64,000 nucleotides of DNA from Owenia fusiformis (GCA_903813345.2 CAIIXF020000012.1:14118932-14182931), one strand, 5' to 3'; positions 25,301 through 37,675 are shown, counted from the first letter of the stretch. The notes: generated by a model from the letters alone, not told the origin. Program-made: numbers and translations.

Positions 25301-25432
25301 AAAAACCAACCAACATTTCTCTTTCAAGCTTCAAAAAACTTAGCTAGACTTAATCTTAACCATCAGTGATCAGTTTGTAATAATGAAATTAATTAAACTA
25401 TAAAAACAAAATATTTAACGTACAAATATGAC

Positions 25433-25742
25433 TGGGGGCTCATTTGAACAATACAAATAGAACCAGGGGCTCATTTGAACAATACAAATAGAACCAGGGG
25501 TTCATTTAAACAACACAAATAGAACCAGGGGCTCATTTGAACAATACAAATAGAACCAGGGGCTCATTTGAACAATAAAAATCGAACAATACAAATAGAA
25601 CCAGGGGCTCATTTGAACAATACAAATAGAACCAGGGGCTCATTTTCATTTGAACAATACAAATAGAACCGGGGACTCATTTAAACAATACAAATAGAAC
25701 CAGGAGCTCATTTAAACAATACAAATAGAAGCAGGGCTCATC
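25433..25742. repeat. 31-bp minisatellite
   Basis: Unit gaaccaggggctcatttgaa followed by caatacaaata; about 10 copies, some partial. Confidence 0.9.
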
Positions 25743-26728
25743 TGAATGGTCAACCTATTTCAGAAGTTCTTTATTAATCATGGACTCGTAAAGAGGCAAT
25801 AGGTTGATCATCCAGACCAATCCAGTGTGAGATGATGAAAACAAAAATATTTCAGCAAAATGGCTACAGTTAACAAATACATTAAAAAATGATTTTGAGA
25901 CACCCACAAAATTTGAGACACCCACAAACAGTTTCATAATACGAAAACACACATGGGATCATATCTTGAAAATAATATGAATAACATCTCTACAAATTTA
26001 GTTTTCCAGTGTTAAATGAAATGCTTAATTGAATGATTTACTTGAAATGTATTCTTGAATTAAACCGGTCAATTTTCATCTCTGCAAAATTACTTCTTCT
26101 ACAGTACCAGCCTGCACTCCTCTTTGCTCATCACACCTCAAAGTATCACAACTTTGTAAATAAAATAAAATAAAATGATTTTACTTTTTTTTACAGAATA
26201 ATAAATTAATAAAAGCATAATAATGTAATAGACAAGGCATTAACATGCAAAATGTCACCATCTGCCATTTGCTACAACTGCCAAACACCAAATACCAATC
26301 ATTGAGTGCCATACACCAACCACTGAACACCATCCACAAAACAGTTGGAGACTATAACAATGTCATCTCTTGCCATGGTGACATTACAATGTCTTGAGAT
26401 GACGTAAGAAGATTATGCTGTCAAATTTTTAGGCTTTTGATTATGTGACTTATTCAGATCTATGAGAGTACTGCATTCATTTTATTTTAACAAAACATTT
26501 ATATTAAAAATAATAAACATAACTTCAAAACCAATTCAAAGCAGTGGTGACTTCAAGGGTTTTCTCAGCTTATTCCTCTATCAAGATATCTATCAACCTT
26601 GCATTCAAGTAGTTAACAACTCCATACTAGGCTATAAGTTCACTATATAGTAGCTCAGTTGGTATCTACAAAGAGAACCCACCCCATATACATTCCTGAT
26701 CTACATCTCAAAATTCTTTCTTAGTCAT

Positions 26729-26897
26729 GTGTCACAATTCATGTCCCCCTTAACTCAGTAACTGCCTGATACATATTCTCATCTCCCTTTTACTCCCATC
26801 TCTCCCCTTTTACTCCCAGCTCCCCCTTTTACTACCTCCGACTGAATACTGAGGGGTAAGAGGGGGTCCCGGGAGGGGGTGGGACAAAATGTGACAC
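26729..26897. mobile_element. Possible MITE, gtgtcac ends
   Basis: gtgtcacaattcatgtcccc mirrors ggggtgggacaaaatgtgac at the right. The interior is pyrimidine-rich then purine-rich, so it can fold back. Confidence 0.5.
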
Positions 26898-26974
26898 AAG
26901 ACAAATATTTCTATGATATTTATTAATAAAATTGTACAGTAAATGTGTGTGTCTACCCACTAGCCCATATACAA

Positions 26975-27460
26975 CACAGTGGTGTTACACACTATATACA
27001 TGATGTTACACTCAATATAAATGGTGTTACACAACATATACAGGCCACTCCATATGGTGTTACACATATCCATAGAATGTTACACAGTATATAAATATGA
27101 TGCTCCACATTATATATGTAAGTGTTACACAGTATAATACATTGTTACACAAAATACATAGTATATGGTGTTACACACGATATATACAGTGTCACAAAAT
27201 ATTTAAATATGGTGTTACATTCTACATACATAGTGTGATACACAATATATTACATAAAATGCATATGAAGTTACACATAATATATGCCGTGTAAGTGTAA
27301 CACCTTATATAGTATGTTACTACACAATATACCATGGTGTGACATCATATATATATATAATATATAATGGTGTTACACAATATATATATACTGCCAAAAT
27401 ACAGGGTGTCATGATTTATACAGGGTGTCATGATATATACAGGGTGTCACCAAATATATT
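26975..27460. repeat. Degenerate ggtgttacacaatata repeats
   Basis: Loosely spaced copies of a motif like tggtgttacacaatatata, then three copies of cagggtgtcatgata near 27403-27450. Confidence 0.6.
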
Positions 27461-27560
27461 GTGTCTACATCAAAGATTAAGTACTGATAAAAATTGTAAC
27501 AAATATTTTAACAGTCTGCTAAAACTGTTAAATAAAAACTGGTCCTTTGGTCCAATTGAT

Positions 27561-28235
27561 ACCAAATTGAAAATGTACACATTGACGGTATGTATTCTTG
27601 CGAACACCAAATTGAAAATGTACACATTGACGGTATGTATTCTTGCGAACACCAAATTGAAAATGTACACATTAACGGTATGTATTCTTGCGAACACCAA
27701 ATTGAAAATGTACACATTGACGGTATGTATTCTTGCGAACACCAAATTGAAAATGTACACATTAACGGTATGTATTCTTGCGAACACCAAATTGAAAATG
27801 TACACATTAACGGTATGTATTCTTGCGAACACCAAATTGAAAATGTACACATTAACGGTATGTATTCTTGCGAACACCAAATTGAAAATGTACACATTGA
27901 CGGTATGTATTCTTGCGAACACCAAATTGAAAATGTACACATTAACAGCATGTATTCTTGCGAACACCAAATTGAAAATGTACACATTGACGGCGTGTAT
28001 TCTTGTGAACACCAAATTGAAAATGTACACATTGATGGTATGTATTCTTGCGAACACCAAATTGAAAATGTACACATTAACAGTATGTTTTCTTGCGAAC
28101 ACCAAATTGAAAATGTACACATTAACAGCATGTATTCTTGCGAACACCAAATTGAAAATGTACACATTGACGGTATGTATTCTTGCGAACACCAAATTGT
28201 AAATGTACACATTGACGGTATGTATTCTTGCGAAC
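27561..28235. repeat. 45-bp minisatellite, 15 copies, open in several frames
   Basis: Fifteen units of exactly 45 bp (accaaattgaaaatgtacac, then attgacggtatgtattcttg, then cgaac). Since 45 is a multiple of three and the unit lacks stops in several frames, ORFs of 220 to 287 codons appear on both strands (for example TKLKMYTLTVCILAN repeated). Copies differ by a few substitutions and none is truncated. No start context, splice site or protein family supports a gene. Confidence 0.92.
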
Positions 28236-29009
28236 ATACATGCCTTAAGTAAACATGCTCATAAATGCCTCATCATTCTTTACATGTGTAGTTAGTAAGT
28301 GCATAATGTAGATGACAATGCATGATCCTGGGTGCATGATGAAAACATGTAATGAATGATTATATTCAATTATTCTTGATTTTTGCTCTCACATATACAA
28401 ATTTGGTCATCTCTCATATAAATTGGTCATGATGTGTGATATAGTTGAAAAATTTGTTACAAGCAGTTTCTTAACACTTTAGAAAATGTTCCTATTTTTT
28501 ATCCATAATCCGTATTTCCATGTTGGGAGACTTTCCAGTAATTCTGCTCCCTGTATACATGCTTCAAAATGCAGTTTTTATCAAACTTTAATCCAGATAT
28601 TTAATTGGTGAAGCTATTAGCACTATCGATAGTTCCATTCTCTTTAATCCAGTTTTTACAGGGATATCTATCTCATGGACACACACGTACATGTTATTAA
28701 TCCAAAAATTTGAATACTAGTATTATATCACTTGTATTGCACATGTCACTCCACCGGCCTGACTAGTATATACATGTGTAGACTTTAATTCCTGGGAGGA
28801 AAATTCCTAGGACTAGAAATCCTGCCACCCCTAATAAGATCACTAAAACTGATCAGGCTTCCAGATTTGACGAGATAACTCAATGAGTGGGTGATGGAAT
28901 CATTTACCCCTACACCCCATTCTAAGATCATTCTACTTGATCCATCTTCCAGTTTGGACAGGTTCATTTGATTGCTGAGGGATGTTAGGTTGTCGTCTGC
29001 TAGAAGTGA
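28236..29009 (-). other. Downstream of syntaxin anchor exon 4; probable 3' UTR
   Basis: Directly follows the stop of the last syntaxin terminal exon on the - strand, so part of it is expected to be 3' UTR. No AATAAA was found on the - strand close to the stop. No other feature seen. Confidence 0.45.
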
Positions 29010-29087
29010 TCAACTTAGCGTGCCAGCCAAGATTGCACATATTATAACCAATAGGACCACTACACAGATGAGAATCATAATTTTTTT
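29010..29087 (-). CDS. STX1: Syntaxin-1 terminal exon 4 (membrane anchor)
   Basis: A - strand exon with a tttcag acceptor. It reads KKIMILICVVVLLVIICAIL, then AGTLS and TGA (29012-29010). It starts in phase 0, directly after the KARR end of the SNARE exon. KKIM.LIC followed by a hydrophobic run is the usual syntaxin-1 C terminus (vertebrate KKIMIIICCVILG). It supplies the last two basic residues of the KARRKK juxtamembrane cluster, then a single transmembrane helix of about 20 residues with two cysteines and a very short lumenal end. It is the most distant of four alternatives, about 20.5 kb from the SNARE exon. Confidence 0.92.
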   Translation of the reverse strand, partial: KKIMILICVVVLLVIICAILAGTLS

Positions 29088-29916
29088 CTGAAATAAACAA
29101 AACAAAATGTTATAAACATTTGTTATTGACAAAATACTTAATATTTACTTAATATTTAGTATATTACTTAATGATTATTTGGATTCATCATTCTTTTCAC
29201 AATACAGTGCACTGGATGAGAATGTTCTTAAATTCATTTTAATTTTTTAATTTTCTTAAAATCTTTTTAAGATTTATAAAAAATTAACTAATAAAGGGAA
29301 CTTCATCATTTGAATACCAAGAATAGCACATATTTCTGTCAAAAATACAAAAGGTTAAAATTTCAAGAGGTTAAAAAATTAGCTTTTTCTATAATAAACA
29401 AATCATTTTGAACAGAAAAGTCATAAACTCACAAAAAAATTTAGGACTGAGTCATAATAAATAAATATTCTTACTGGATGTGATTTTAACTTTAAATAAT
29501 CTAACTAACAATTTTCACAATAAATAAGTAAATAGAAGGCTCTTAGTTTAGTCAATAAACTAATATATAAATTGTGCAGCTACAATTAGCAATGTAACTA
29601 AAAGGGGCAAATAAATTTTGCAGCTAAGATACAAGCTACAAATAAATTATGCAGCTATTATAGAAGCTGTAATTGTGCAGTTAGTTAATACTACTGTATA
29701 ATGTTATCTATTATTACTTAGAAATGTCACAATTGACCAAATTTATTCCCATTTTTGGAACAATGCTCTCAGTGAGGACTGTAAAACAAAAGCACTGTTT
29801 TAGTTTGGTTTCCGAACAAAAATCTTATATTTTCATATCAAAATGTGAATCCAACTTTTTTCTGTTTGCATATATTGAAAAGTGTACCTTTGTATGGCTA
29901 TTGGATGTGGAATGAT

Positions 29917-30303
29917 CAGATTTTTTTGTTCAGAAACCAAACACTGCTAGTCTTAAACAATCAACTTGCTCAAAGCATTTTTCAGATTTTTTGTTCAGAA
30001 ACCAAACACTGCTAGTGTTAAACAATCAACTTGCTCAAAGCATTTTTCAGATTTTTTGTTCAGAAACCAAACCCTGCTTGTGTTAAACAATCAACTTGCT
30101 CAAAGCATTTTTTCAGATTTTTTGTTCAGAAACCAAACCCTGCTTGTGTTAAACAATCAACTTGCTCAAAGCATTTTTAAGATTTTTGTTCAGAAACCAA
30201 ACCCTGCTTGTGTTAAACAATCAACTTGCTCAAAGCATTTTTAAGATTTTTGTTCAGAAACCAAACCCTGCTTGTGTTAAACAATCAACTTGCTCAAAGC
30301 ATA
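29917..30303. repeat. ~64-bp tandem repeat, 6 copies
   Basis: Unit with ttttttgttcagaaaccaaa, ccctgcttgtgttaaacaat and caacttgctcaaagcattt. The later copies are nearly identical. Confidence 0.88.
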
Positions 30304-31309
30304 AATGATTATTGCATAAGGAGTGAATGGTGAAGCTGCAGTATGCCATCAGCCATCATTTACATTCTGCTCATCCATTTTGACCTATATCTTAGGTAAT
30401 TTCTGGGTTTTTCAGATATTTTATGATAAAATTCCAGTATGTTCTGAACATTTAAAAATGTTCCAAAAATATCCAAAACCAAGTACTTCTGTGACACCTC
30501 TAATTACAATTAATATAAATGTTAGTGAATCAAACTAAAGAATGTAATTAAAATATCTGGACCATGCACTACTCATGCATGATTTCTTAAGGCAGGCCAA
30601 GTATGATGATTTCTGGACATCATTACTGGCCTATCTTAAGATTTGAAATTATATATCCAAAAAGTCTGGATTCAAGTCCCTGGACCCCAACTTCGCCTAG
30701 GTACATAATGATAAGGGGTCACAGGGGCATGGAACAAGACTAGTATTTAATAAAATTCCATTTTCTACAGTATGTGTTGTAAAGTTAAGAAATCATATTG
30801 AATATATATATAATGCCTATTAAACAAATTCAATCCACATTTCAAACATGAAAATGAACTTGATAAATAACAAGTATTTATCAGAAATTAAAAATCTCTG
30901 TGACAAAATAAAAAGTGAACGAATAATCTAAAATGTAACCATTTATGTTACTAGGCCAGGGCAAACAAATCACTTCATAAAAACCATGAAAGATTTGTGG
31001 TAAGGGGTTTTAATTTTATTTAACTTGGTCATATTAATTTTATTTCCAAAATGTATGGTTACAAATTGAGTCTAATAAAAAAGTAAATTTCTACAAAACA
31101 TTTGCTCTAGATGTGAAAACTACAGTCTAATCCACAGGCCCCCAAAAATGCATCAGTGTGAATCTGTCATCCAAACATTAACATGAACTGCTTGCAATTT
31201 TTGAGGCCATGCACTATACTGACTACTAAAAAGTGACTACATTCTAGTATCTATAGTAACACTGTTGAAAAAACAGACCTTGGACACCAGGTACCAAACT
31301 TTTCTGTAG

Positions 31310-32060
31310 CAATTTTTCATTTGAAATACTTCACTTTGAAATACCTTCCACTTGGACAACTTATGCTATTGCTACTTGAAACTATGGAATACTCTCAAAT
31401 AGCAATTTTTTCCCGACTTGGAATATTCTCAAGTAGCAATACTTTCCATTTGGAATACTTTCCATCTGATGATGATTTGGACTAGCAAAACTTTTGAGTA
31501 GGGCTATATGTGGCAATATATTCCATTTGGAATTCTTTCAAGTAGCATTTTTCTTCCAGCTTAAATGAAATTTCAAGTAGCAGTATTTTCTATTTGAAAT
31601 TCTTTCAAGTAGCATTTTTCATCCAGCTTCAATGAACTTTCAAGTAGCAATATTTTCTACTTGGAATTCTTTCAAGTAGCATTTTTCATCCAGCTTCAAT
31701 GAACTTTCAAGTAGCAATATTTTCTACTTGGAATTCTTTCAAGTAGCATTTTTCTTCCAGCTTAAACGGACTTTCAAGTAGCAATATTTTCTAATTGGAA
31801 TTCTTTCAAGTAGCATTTTTCATCCAGCTTCAATGAACTTTCAAGTAGCAATATTTTCTACTTGGAATTCTTTCAAGTAGCATTTTTCTTCCAGCTTAAA
31901 CGGACTTTCAAGTAGCAATATTTTCTAATTGGAATTCTTTCAAGTAGCATTTTTCTTCCAGCTTAAATTAACTTTCAAGTAGCAATATTTTCCACTTGGA
32001 ATAGCAGTAGCAATTTTTGCAATTGAAGTATTTTCAAGTAGCAATATTATTTTTCTAGTT
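31310..32060. repeat. ~60-66-bp tandem repeat, 'ttcaagtagca'
   Basis: Repeated words ttcaagtagcatttttcttc, cagcttaaatgaactttcaa and gtagcaatattttctacttg. Higher-order copies alternate. It ends about 40 bp before the stop of syntaxin terminal exon 3. Confidence 0.85.
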
Positions 32061-32102
32061 TGTTTGGCACCTGTGTCAATCTTGTGGGTCTCCCACCTTA
32101 GT

Positions 32103-32183
32103 CTACATGCCGAATACACCACCTAGAACCCCCACCAGGATTATGATAAGAACCACCACACAAACAGCTATCATTATTTGCTT
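32103..32183 (-). CDS. STX1: Syntaxin-1 terminal exon 3 (membrane anchor)
   Basis: A - strand exon with a cttctgt-type reverse acceptor (tttacag). It reads KQIMIAVCVVVLIIILVGVL, then GGVFGM and TAG (32105-32103). It begins in phase 0 like the other anchors. The second residue is Q where the other three have K, so the spliced juxtamembrane cluster would be KARRKQ, one positive charge fewer. GGVFG at the lumenal end resembles the vertebrate GGIFG terminus. One cysteine sits near the cytosolic face of the helix. Repeat arrays bound it on both sides. Confidence 0.92.
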   Translation of the reverse strand, partial: KQIMIAVCVVVLIIILVGVLGGVFGM

Positions 32184-32820
32184 CTGTAAACACCACAAAC
32201 AAAGTTAGGTTAGAAAGCATGAAGTACACAGTTAGGAGCATGAAATACAAAGTTAGGAGCAAAGAATACAAATTTAGGTTATGTAGCATGGAATACAGAG
32301 TTCGGAGCATGAATCACAAAGATAGAATCATGAAATACAGATTTAGCATTACAGTTAGATTGAATACAGAGGGCATTAAGATTCACTACAAAAATAGGCT
32401 TCATTATTTGCTTCTGTAAACCACAAACATAGTTGGGTTATAAAGCATGAAATATTCAGAGTTAAGAGCATGAAATACAAAGTTAGGAGCATGAAATACA
32501 GATTTAGGGCATACATAGTTGGATCATATAGCATGGAAGACATATAGGGCATTTAAAATCACCACAAAAATAGCCATCATATTATAGCATGGAATACAGA
32601 GTTAGGAGCATGCAATACAAAGATAGGAGCATGAAATACAGTTTTAGATTATGCAGTGCTGAATACATGGTTAGATCATATAGCATGGAATACAAAGGGC
32701 ATTAAAATTTCACCGCAAAAGCTATCATTATTTGCATGGAAAACAATGGTTAGAGGGCATCAAAAATAATCACAACACAAGCTATTATCCAGGCATGTGC
32801 TGTAACCATCACAAACATGA
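32184..32820. repeat. Repeat array that includes syntaxin exon-edge fragments
   Basis: Degenerate ~21-bp units such as agcatgaaatacaaagttag. At 32403-32430 and again near 32570-32580, 32710-32735 and 32765-32785, pieces resemble the acceptor edge of terminal exon 3 (accaccacacaaacagctat and cattatttgcttctgtaaac). The array therefore seems to have copied exon sequence, with no full extra exon. Confidence 0.7.
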
Positions 32821-32826
32821 AGTTGG

Positions 32827-33127
32827 GTCATCACACTACCCTACCCCCATACTGTATTTTTCAAAGGGATACACTGGCTACAGTAAGTTGCAAATGGAGC
32901 AGGTATTCAATATCTTTGTTTATAGGGATTTTCTGGTAATTATACAATGCAAACTGCTCGATGAATTTATACAATGGATAGTAGAACACTAGGAAGATTT
33001 GCAAAATCTTGTTTACCTTTAGAAATATGGAAATAAACAAACATCCTCCATTTGCAACTTCACTGTAGCCTGTATCCCTTTTTAAAAAACACAGGCTACA
33101 GCATAGGGATAGGATAGTGTGGTCATA
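32827..33127. mobile_element. Foldback MITE (~300 bp)
   Basis: The left arm (cacactaccctaccc, then aaagggatacactggctaca, then agttgcaaatgga) is repeated as its reverse complement in the right arm (tccatttgcaacttcactgt, gcctgtatccctttt, ggataggatagtgtg). Confidence 0.75.
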
Positions 33128-34171
33128 GAGCATGCTGTACATATACACAAGATAGGCCCCCCAAGATATAGAGCATGGGCGTGGAGGAAATACATGCATG
33201 ATCGACTATTGTCAATTAGGGGGTATGGATACAAACATACAGTAGTTAGAGGTCATTGATATAAGTATATAATAGTAAGAGAGCATGAAACACAGGCACA
33301 CGGTAGAAATGGGGCATGGGCTACAAATGCATTGTAGTCAGGGGGGGGGGGTATGAACTGCAAACACAGTGTTAAAGAGGGCACTGGATATTAAAAAAAA
33401 CTCAACCACTGTTCAGTGAATGCATGTTCATCTTTCACTTGATTACATTTTCAGCAGCCAAAGGTGAAATAAAGGTATTACGGGAGAGATAACATGTATT
33501 CACTGAAAATATAATGGAATACTTGTTTAGTAATTATCCATTTTATGTATTTCACTAACATGAGTGAGAATTTATAATATATGATATACCATGATCTGAA
33601 AATGAGTCTTTATTTAAATGTAAATACACACATCTCATTAATCAGATGATCAGTTATTAACCAATGGGAGGGTGTGTATTAACAAGTACAACTAGAGTAG
33701 TAATGGCATGGGTTCCAAAGGGGGGTGTGCTGAATACCCCTTTTGAGCCATTTTTTGTTAGTTTCCCCAGGAACATCATTCACATGGCGGTGCACAGGGG
33801 ACTCAGAGAAAAGACAAACTGTGTACTCTGGTGAAAGAGGTAGAGAAGCTTGGCTTTAGGTTCAAGCTACAGAGTATGATGATGGAGCCTTTTTTAGAGG
33901 TTACTGCAAACCCCTTGGAAAATCTTGGGAACAGCACTGAATAGGATGCCAAACATGTACTGAATGCTGGTTGCAAAAATGTTGGCTTCTAACAATATGT
34001 CACTACTTTTTATTGGTGACATAATAAAATTACTTAGATTGTACATCACTACATAATGCATGGTCAAGGGGTATGGTAGTTGTGTACATCAGGTGTCATC
34101 TGCACTAGTTCCCCACCTCGTTATAAAGATAAATGGATGAACTTCCGTTGGAGGAAATTGTTATTTTCATC
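33128..34171 (-). other. Syntaxin intron, no feature recognised
   Basis: Low-level repeats (catagagcatg, aggg-rich tracts near 33340) and AT-rich sequence. No exon seen on either strand. Confidence 0.5.
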
Positions 34172-34988
34172 GGGTGCACCCCAGTTGTCCGAAACCCAGT
34201 TGTCCGAAACCCAGTTGTCCGAAACCCAGTTGTCCGAAACCATGTTGTCCGAAACCCAGTTCTCCGAAACCCATTTTTCCGAAACCCAGTTCTCCGAAAC
34301 CCAGTTGTCCGAAAAATTTAGTCATACTTTACCAGATAAAGGGGGACGCACCTCAAGCAAGTTTCATGTCATGTATTTGGCAAAATTAATGGCATGGATG
34401 CATTCTGATGTATAGATCTCTCTCTCACTTTGAATTGCATCCATTACACGGCGTTACCAGAATGACAGGAACGGTGGATTTATTTTACATTGTGATTCTA
34501 AAAAAGGTCATCAAAACACAATATATATTAATTACGGAACAGTTGATCTTATCTTATTCAATATATTTTATATAGGCAAAATAAAATGAAACATTTTGAA
34601 ACCGATAAAATAAGTTAACGCATAAAACTTTAAGAATAAACAGTACACATATTACGTTGTCAAAATGTTTCGTCGCATTTAATTTCTTAGTCTCTGTCTC
34701 TTATCAAATTGTAAAATGTAAAAGAACAAAACATTCTAAACGTAATCACTTGGGATTAACTGGAAACGAAGACAGGCTGTCCTCGTATCAAATGGGATGT
34801 TCTCCAATTCGCAAGAAGTTTCATTTTCGCCATGTACTCACTTCATCTTTTTGAATTTAATCTCTATTTCTCGAACAGAGTACCTAAATGAAGAATAATT
34901 TTTGGTTTCAAAAGATGTACACGACGTCAACTTTACTAAATAAACGCTCAGTAGGCTCTTTTGCGTGAAAAGCCGGTAGTTGTATTTA

Positions 34989-35016
34989 TACACTCCCCTC
35001 CATAAGTTTGGCAACC
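34989..35016 (+). repeat. Solo mariner-type terminal repeat
   Basis: tacactcccctccataagtt with tggcaacc matches the ends of the MITE at 38027-38198. No partner was seen nearby inside the Mutator-like element. Confidence 0.55.
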
Positions 35017-35792
35017 TTAGCTCCCCCATTGAACTACGTGTTAAAGCCTCTTTACGTTTGAATTTTTATTTACGATGAAATAGCGTATAATATTGATGGA
35101 AACGTAACTTTACTTTATTTCCAATACCTCCTAATTTTCTAGATTTTTTTCCTCCATAACAAGAGATCGAAAATTGAGGATAAATTTGATGAATTTTTTT
35201 AAATCGTCATTCCCGTATAATCCAAGGGGAAATAGAGAGTTCGGGGCAAATCAGAATCTTTTCAGTAAAAGATTCAGCAAAATTTTTTTGGTATAAAAAT
35301 TGAATTGTCTGACTTTTTTGTTCACTAAGTTTTAATTTATTTGATGAATACTAAATTTATAGCGCTTCAAAGTCATTTTTGAAAATAATTTTTCGACTCC
35401 TGTGTTATTTCAATGGGAGAGTTTTCTTGAAAACCAATTTTGACCATTAATGCTAATGGCGCTGTCACACTGGTCGTGTCCCGTCCCGTCTCTCAACGTA
35501 CAAAGCATTCAGGCCAAAATTTAAGGAATAAGCTATAGTGAGCTGTTTCAGAACGCCGTCTGAAACGCCTTCTGATTCTGAACCCACTGTATTCATTGGA
35601 CGGTGGGAGGTCTTCCATGCTTACACTTTCAGTATCTGACCCTATTATCACACCAAACTAGTTCTCACTACGCTCTCGAGAACGGGCTTAAACTGTGTGG
35701 ACGGATTGGAAGTACTTAGAACCGTTTGGGGTCTACTTGCCTACTCGAAAGGGTAGTTCCAAAATTTCCACGTGGTCATCACTTTCTGCAAT

Positions 35793-36196
35793 CACGCGGT
35801 CTTCGACCGTTAATTGGAATTTTTGACCTACCAGATGCTTGAAAATCAAGGATTGCGAGTCTGATACTGCACCGTTTTTCTTCCATTATACCATTAAAAG
35901 CAAAACAAAATTGCACTTCTGTCAGTGCATTACTTTATTGTAAAGAGTCTCTCGTTCTAGCAGCATTTTGGTCCCCACTCCCCAGCTGTAAGAAGGCCTT
36001 TTTACAGCTGGGGACCAAAATTACGCTGGAAGTAGGAACTCTGTTTAAGATAATAACGTACCATCAGAAAGAGATTTTTGTCATGCTTTGTTTGGAACAA
36101 GTTTGAAGAAAAACGGTGCAGTATGAGACTCGTAATTGATTTTCAAATATCCGGTAGGTCAAAGTTCAAATTAACGGTCGAAGTTAGGACCGCGTG
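35793..36196. repeat. Large imperfect palindrome
   Basis: Arms of about 200 bp meet near 35992. Paired blocks include cgaccgttaatt/aattaacggtcg, gacctacc/ggtaggtc, actgcaccgtttttctt/aagaaaaacggtgcagt, and the centre ccccagctgtaag/tttacagctgggg. It lies inside the Mutator-like element. Confidence 0.8.
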
Positions 36197-37415
36197 GCGA
36201 CGTGGGGCAAAGGTTGAACTGTCTCAGAATGTATTGGGAACGAGGTAGAAATAAAGAATTCATATGAACGAGTCATGCAAGATACTAAAGAGATACAAAT
36301 CCATTTTGATACTCAGTTTTTGGGCAATTAAAACTCCCTGTCTGCATTGAGTATAGTTATTTATTGTCCGGTGTATAATTTTGAAACATTATCCTAATTT
36401 TTCACAAAACTTTTTCAATGATTCTGCAATAGTTAATGGTTGACATCTATGGCACACTAAAAACGAATTTTTTTATGCAGGGTACGTACATGATACAGAT
36501 CAAATCTTGGCTCTACTACAAACTGTTACACACTTACTTCAACAGTTCAATATATCGCAAAACACAGTTTTGATTTTGAACAATATCACCAATGGGAGAA
36601 ATTCTTAAATCTAAATGTTTGGAAAGGAATAGGCTTACGTTTCTACTAAAACATACAAACCTCTTATATTATGATGAAAAAAGGATAGACATCTGATATG
36701 TATATATGTCACATATATAAGTTATACGAAATGAGCATATTTTATTGATTTATCGAAAATTTGGACGAAATCTTAACAATGGGTGGTACTGAACAACCAA
36801 AATCTTCTTTTTAGATATTTTTCAGGGTAGAAATATTATCAATTGATATTGGAAAACATAATTAACCATATTTTATTGAGAAAAGGGAATGAAAAAATTA
36901 TCAAATGAATATATATAATTGTCACGGACGTCCATACGTTATTCGAATGAGATAGATATTCCTTTCGCGAGAATATTCTCTTCGACTGTGATAATTGTCT
37001 AAAATGTTGGCGGCAGTCTTGAATTTTCACCAAGAAGGAGTGCGATTCGTGCTGGACAATGCGGTTCAAAATTTGTAGAATGTCCATATAAGTCTATGTG
37101 CCGAGAATCTAGTAAGAATATATATATGATCGTGAACTTTCAGACCCATTATTGACCGGGCTAACCGATGTCAACGTGATACCAATGTTATGCTGTCCTG
37201 ATTCGCGAAGTTGCGACAAGATTCGTTACTAAGACATTTAATTTTTTAATTTTCGGAGAACTGGGTTTCGGACAACTGGGTTTCGGACAACTGGGTTTCG
37301 GACAACTGGGTTTCGGACAACTGGGTTTCGGACAACTGGGTTTCGGACAACTGGGTTGACCCCATTTTCATCATCCTCCCTAAGTTCAAGGTCAATATGT
37401 ATCCAAATAGTTTAC

Positions 37416-37675
37416 CAATATGTCAGCAGTAACATATGGTTACTGAAAAGCTAGTCAGTCACGACCAGATATATCCAGCTTCTCCAATAATCAAGTAAGA
37501 TTTCCTCACTTAAGCAACCAGGACGTTATTGGTTGTTAACACAATGCAATGTTATGAAATGCCAAATAACATCCTGGTTACTGAAGTGAGGAATTCTTAC
37601 TCGATTATTGAAGCTACGATATATATTTGCTTATGGCTGACTAGCTTTTCAGTAACCGGATGTTACTATTAATAT
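37416..37675. mobile_element. Foldback MITE, ~110-bp arms
   Basis: agtaacatatggttactgaa with aagctagtcag on the left mirrors ctgactagcttttcagtaac and cggatgttact on the right. gaggaattcttactcgatta pairs with aataatcaagtaagatttcc. Confidence 0.8.

Larger units (their letters stand above)
21361..26974. other. Convergent intergenic region, first part
   Basis: It holds MITE-like hairpins, a tttg microsatellite near 22080, tandem arrays at 23975-24345 and 25433-25742, and a dispersed repeat near 25130. No gene was recognised on either strand. Confidence 0.6.
29088..32102 (-). other. Syntaxin-1 region between terminal exons 3 and 4
   Basis: Contains minisatellites at 29917-30303 and 31310-32060. 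Apart from these, AT-rich sequence without recognisable exons; part must be 3' UTR of terminal exon 3. Confidence 0.55.
34172..37363. mobile_element. Mutator-like element with satellite-like inverted ends
   Basis: Left end: eight or so units of cccagttgtccgaaac (34182-34315). Right end: the same in reverse complement, ctgggtttcggacaa (37255-37355). Outer termini ggggtcaacccag and gggtgcaccccag match. Both sides are flanked by the same 9 bp, ATTTTCATC (34163-34171 and 37364-37372), a likely target-site duplication; 9 bp points to the Mutator group, though other superfamilies are possible. The 3.2-kb body contains a large palindrome and no recognised transposase. Small frames such as SETQLSETQ are products of the repeat. 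Confidence 0.78.

Noticed and set aside
27339-28252. Long ORFs on both strands (up to 287 codons) that look like repeat proteins.
   Set aside because: They are the product of a 45-bp tandem repeat lacking stops in several frames; no splice sites, start context or family support.
34080-34415. ORFs with SETQLSETQ, VRNPVVRNP and CPKPSCPKP repeats.
   Set aside because: Three frames of the same 16-bp terminal repeat of the Mutator-like element.
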